Of a stretch of DNA of 42,973 nucleotides, positions 41,912 to 42,973 are shown piece after piece (position 1 is the first letter of the stretch; every line of letters starts with the position of its first letter). The stretch is from NCBI GenBank assembly GCA_022925895.1, contig JAKSYS010000542.1, positions 1 to 42,973 of the forward strand, written 5' to 3'. Position numbers and translations under genes: made by a program. Below the pieces are notes generated by a model, which did no database searches, was not told the origin of the DNA, and was given only the letters and a program-made list of their open reading frames with translations. The DNA is from Fragilaria crotonensis. Lineage: Eukaryota; Bacillariophyta; Fragilariophyceae; Fragilariales; Fragilariaceae.

Positions 41912-42562
41912 TTAAACTCCAAGATTAATGAGTACCTGGCCATTCTTCTCCCCTAGCGCGTAGATTGGTAGCGATCCAGCCTTTTGCTTGGAAAAAAGAT
42001 TTTGAGCAATGCCTCCCATCAGTCCACCACCTTCGTGTGTGGTTACTCGGTCACCTGTGCGGAGGTTGTAGGTTGCTCGACAAAACGAGCAGCAAATACG
42101 TGGATCGGCTCCTGTTTCCGACGTCGGGCCTAGCACTTCGGCCTTGTTCAGGGGGATTTGACATGATGCACAGCCGACGCTAGTACAATACACCGAGGGC
42201 CCGTACTTGATCACAGCTACAGCACCTGTGGGGTTGGTGGCAACCTTCATAAGCGCCGGAGCCATGGTATCTACCAGCTTTACGATTCCCTCCTCGGTGG
42301 GCAAGTCCTTGATACCTGATGTCATTCCCTTGACAGGAATCCACGAGCTGCTAGTGTTGGAAGAAGGAGCCATTCCTCCCTTGGACCCCATTGGCACGGT
42401 CTTTTTCGGTCCTGCGCCATCGTTAGCCAATTCACCCAATCCACGTCCTCGCTTCATTGTCATGGTTGAACGTCTTACAGTCAACGTTCCAAACGCTTCT
42501 GACGTCGCCATCACACACACAACAGCAAGCAGAGTATATTTCGAGAACATCATCTTGATCAA
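41912..42562 (-). CDS. Plastid-targeted Rieske-like protein with Cys in place of His ligands
   Basis: ATG at 42562 (or 42553) begins MIKMMFSKYTLLAVVCVMAT then SEAFGT, a signal peptide with an ASAFAP-like plastid motif. After a Gly/Ser/Lys-rich linker, the C-terminal 110 residues have YCTSVGCASCQIPLNKAEVL, then ICCSFCRATYNLRTGDRV, and PIYALGEKNGQVLINLGV. The last two blocks match the Rieske pattern C-x-x-H-x-x-x-(F/Y)-(D/N)-L-x-T-G and the closing strand Y-x-(V/L)-x-x-x-x-G-x-(V/I), but the second-box His is Cys (CSFC) and the first box is CASC instead of CxH. Four cysteines could bind zinc or a ferredoxin-type or rubredoxin-type iron centre. Function unknown. Intact, 216 residues. Confidence 0.7.
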   Translation of the reverse strand: MIKMMFSKYTLLAVVCVMATSEAFGTLTVRRSTMTMKRGRGLGELANDGAGPKKTVPMGSKGGMAPSSNTSSSWIPVKGMTSGIKDLPTEEGIVKLVDTMAPALMKVATNPTGAVAVIKYGPSVYCTSVGCASCQIPLNKAEVLGPTSETGADPRICCSFCRATYNLRTGDRVTTHEGGGLMGGIAQNLFSKQKAGSLPIYALGEKNGQVLINLGV

Positions 42563-42973
42563 GGATTGTTGGCGTTTGTGTGCGAGGCTCTGAGATGTAT
42601 TGAGAAGTACCTGGTACTACAATATGTGTGACCTATGGAGGCAGTCGAAGGAACATCAGAGTAAGAGCCAAGACAAGAAAAGTGGTGACTCGAATAAGTG
42701 ATGTCAGGTTTAGGGTGACAGACTTGATGATCCGGGTGGAGATTGAGTCACTGATGTGTTTGTTTTTTCACATTTTCTTGCATCATACAAAGGAGAGTAC
42801 GAAGTACACGTTTTGGTGAATATCTGGATTCGGTCGAACGAGACACGAGACTGTTTTGTAATTTAGGGTTAGTTTTAACGTTTAAAATATTTCATTATAC
42901 AATTTTGAAAGGTTCAGTCCACCCTTCACTTGAAAAAGAAGAAATTCACGATGTCCCAAGTCCCAAGTCCCAA
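42563..42973. other. Gene-free right edge
   Basis: 410 bases upstream of the Rieske-like gene; no gene supported. The final bases are a heptamer tandem, TCCCAAG at 42954-42960 and 42961-42967 with a partial third copy cut by the window end. Confidence 0.5.

Noticed and set aside
1-42973. tRNA, rRNA or other RNA genes
   Set aside because: I found no cloverleaf with A and B boxes and no rRNA-like stretch by eye; a covariance-model scan would be needed to exclude small RNAs.

Overview
The window looks like a nuclear chromosome segment of a diatom (a photosynthetic stramenopile). Genes lie on both strands, most without introns. Three short GT-AG introns are clear in an ammonium transporter and one more is likely in an SF-assemblin gene. 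Several proteins begin with a signal peptide followed by a phenylalanine motif of the ASAFAP type (FAYAP, AFNT, AFGT), the mark of import into a four-membrane secondary plastid. Genus and species cannot be fixed from the sequence alone.

Layout. 1-5.1 kb: a broken jelly-roll-like fragment, a palindromic 73-bp satellite (274-1613) and a frame-broken MULE transposase gene on the minus strand. 5.9-11.1 kb: a glutaminyl-tRNA synthetase fused to a C-terminal EMAPII/Arc1p tRNA-binding domain (minus strand, seven small frame breaks), then a divergent low-complexity gene with an in-frame minisatellite. 11.8-20.7 kb: a complete tyrosine-recombinase retrotransposon of the DIRS/PAT/Ngaro group. Its terminal repeats are arranged A1-genes-B1-A2-B2 (split direct repeats), and it carries gag-like, reverse transcriptase/RNase H and tyrosine recombinase regions. 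20.9-31.0 kb: SF-assemblin, a calcineurin-like phosphoesterase, a Cys-rich single-pass membrane protein, a probable thylakoid-lumen protein, a 776-bp element with perfect 32-bp terminal inverted repeats and TA target duplications, a type II membrane glycosyltransferase and a HEAT-repeat protein. 31.0-34.7 kb: gene-poor. 34.8-42.6 kb: ammonium transporter, two unrelated MFS transporters, a second (catalytically degenerate) copy of the phosphoesterase, and a plastid-targeted Rieske-like protein whose histidine ligands appear replaced by cysteines.

The genes do not form an operon-like pathway. The main connecting themes are plastid targeting (GlnRS, lumen protein, Rieske-like protein), membrane transport (AMT and two MFS proteins within 6 kb) and a dispersed phosphoesterase pair. 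A striking property of the whole window is that otherwise well-conserved reading frames are broken many times by one- or two-base length changes. Most fall in homopolymer runs and most behave as deletions. They affect a likely essential tRNA synthetase, an MFS transporter, the retroelement and the MULE, while long neighbouring genes are intact. This may be consensus error in patches of the assembly rather than gene decay, and it limits every claim about pseudogenes here.
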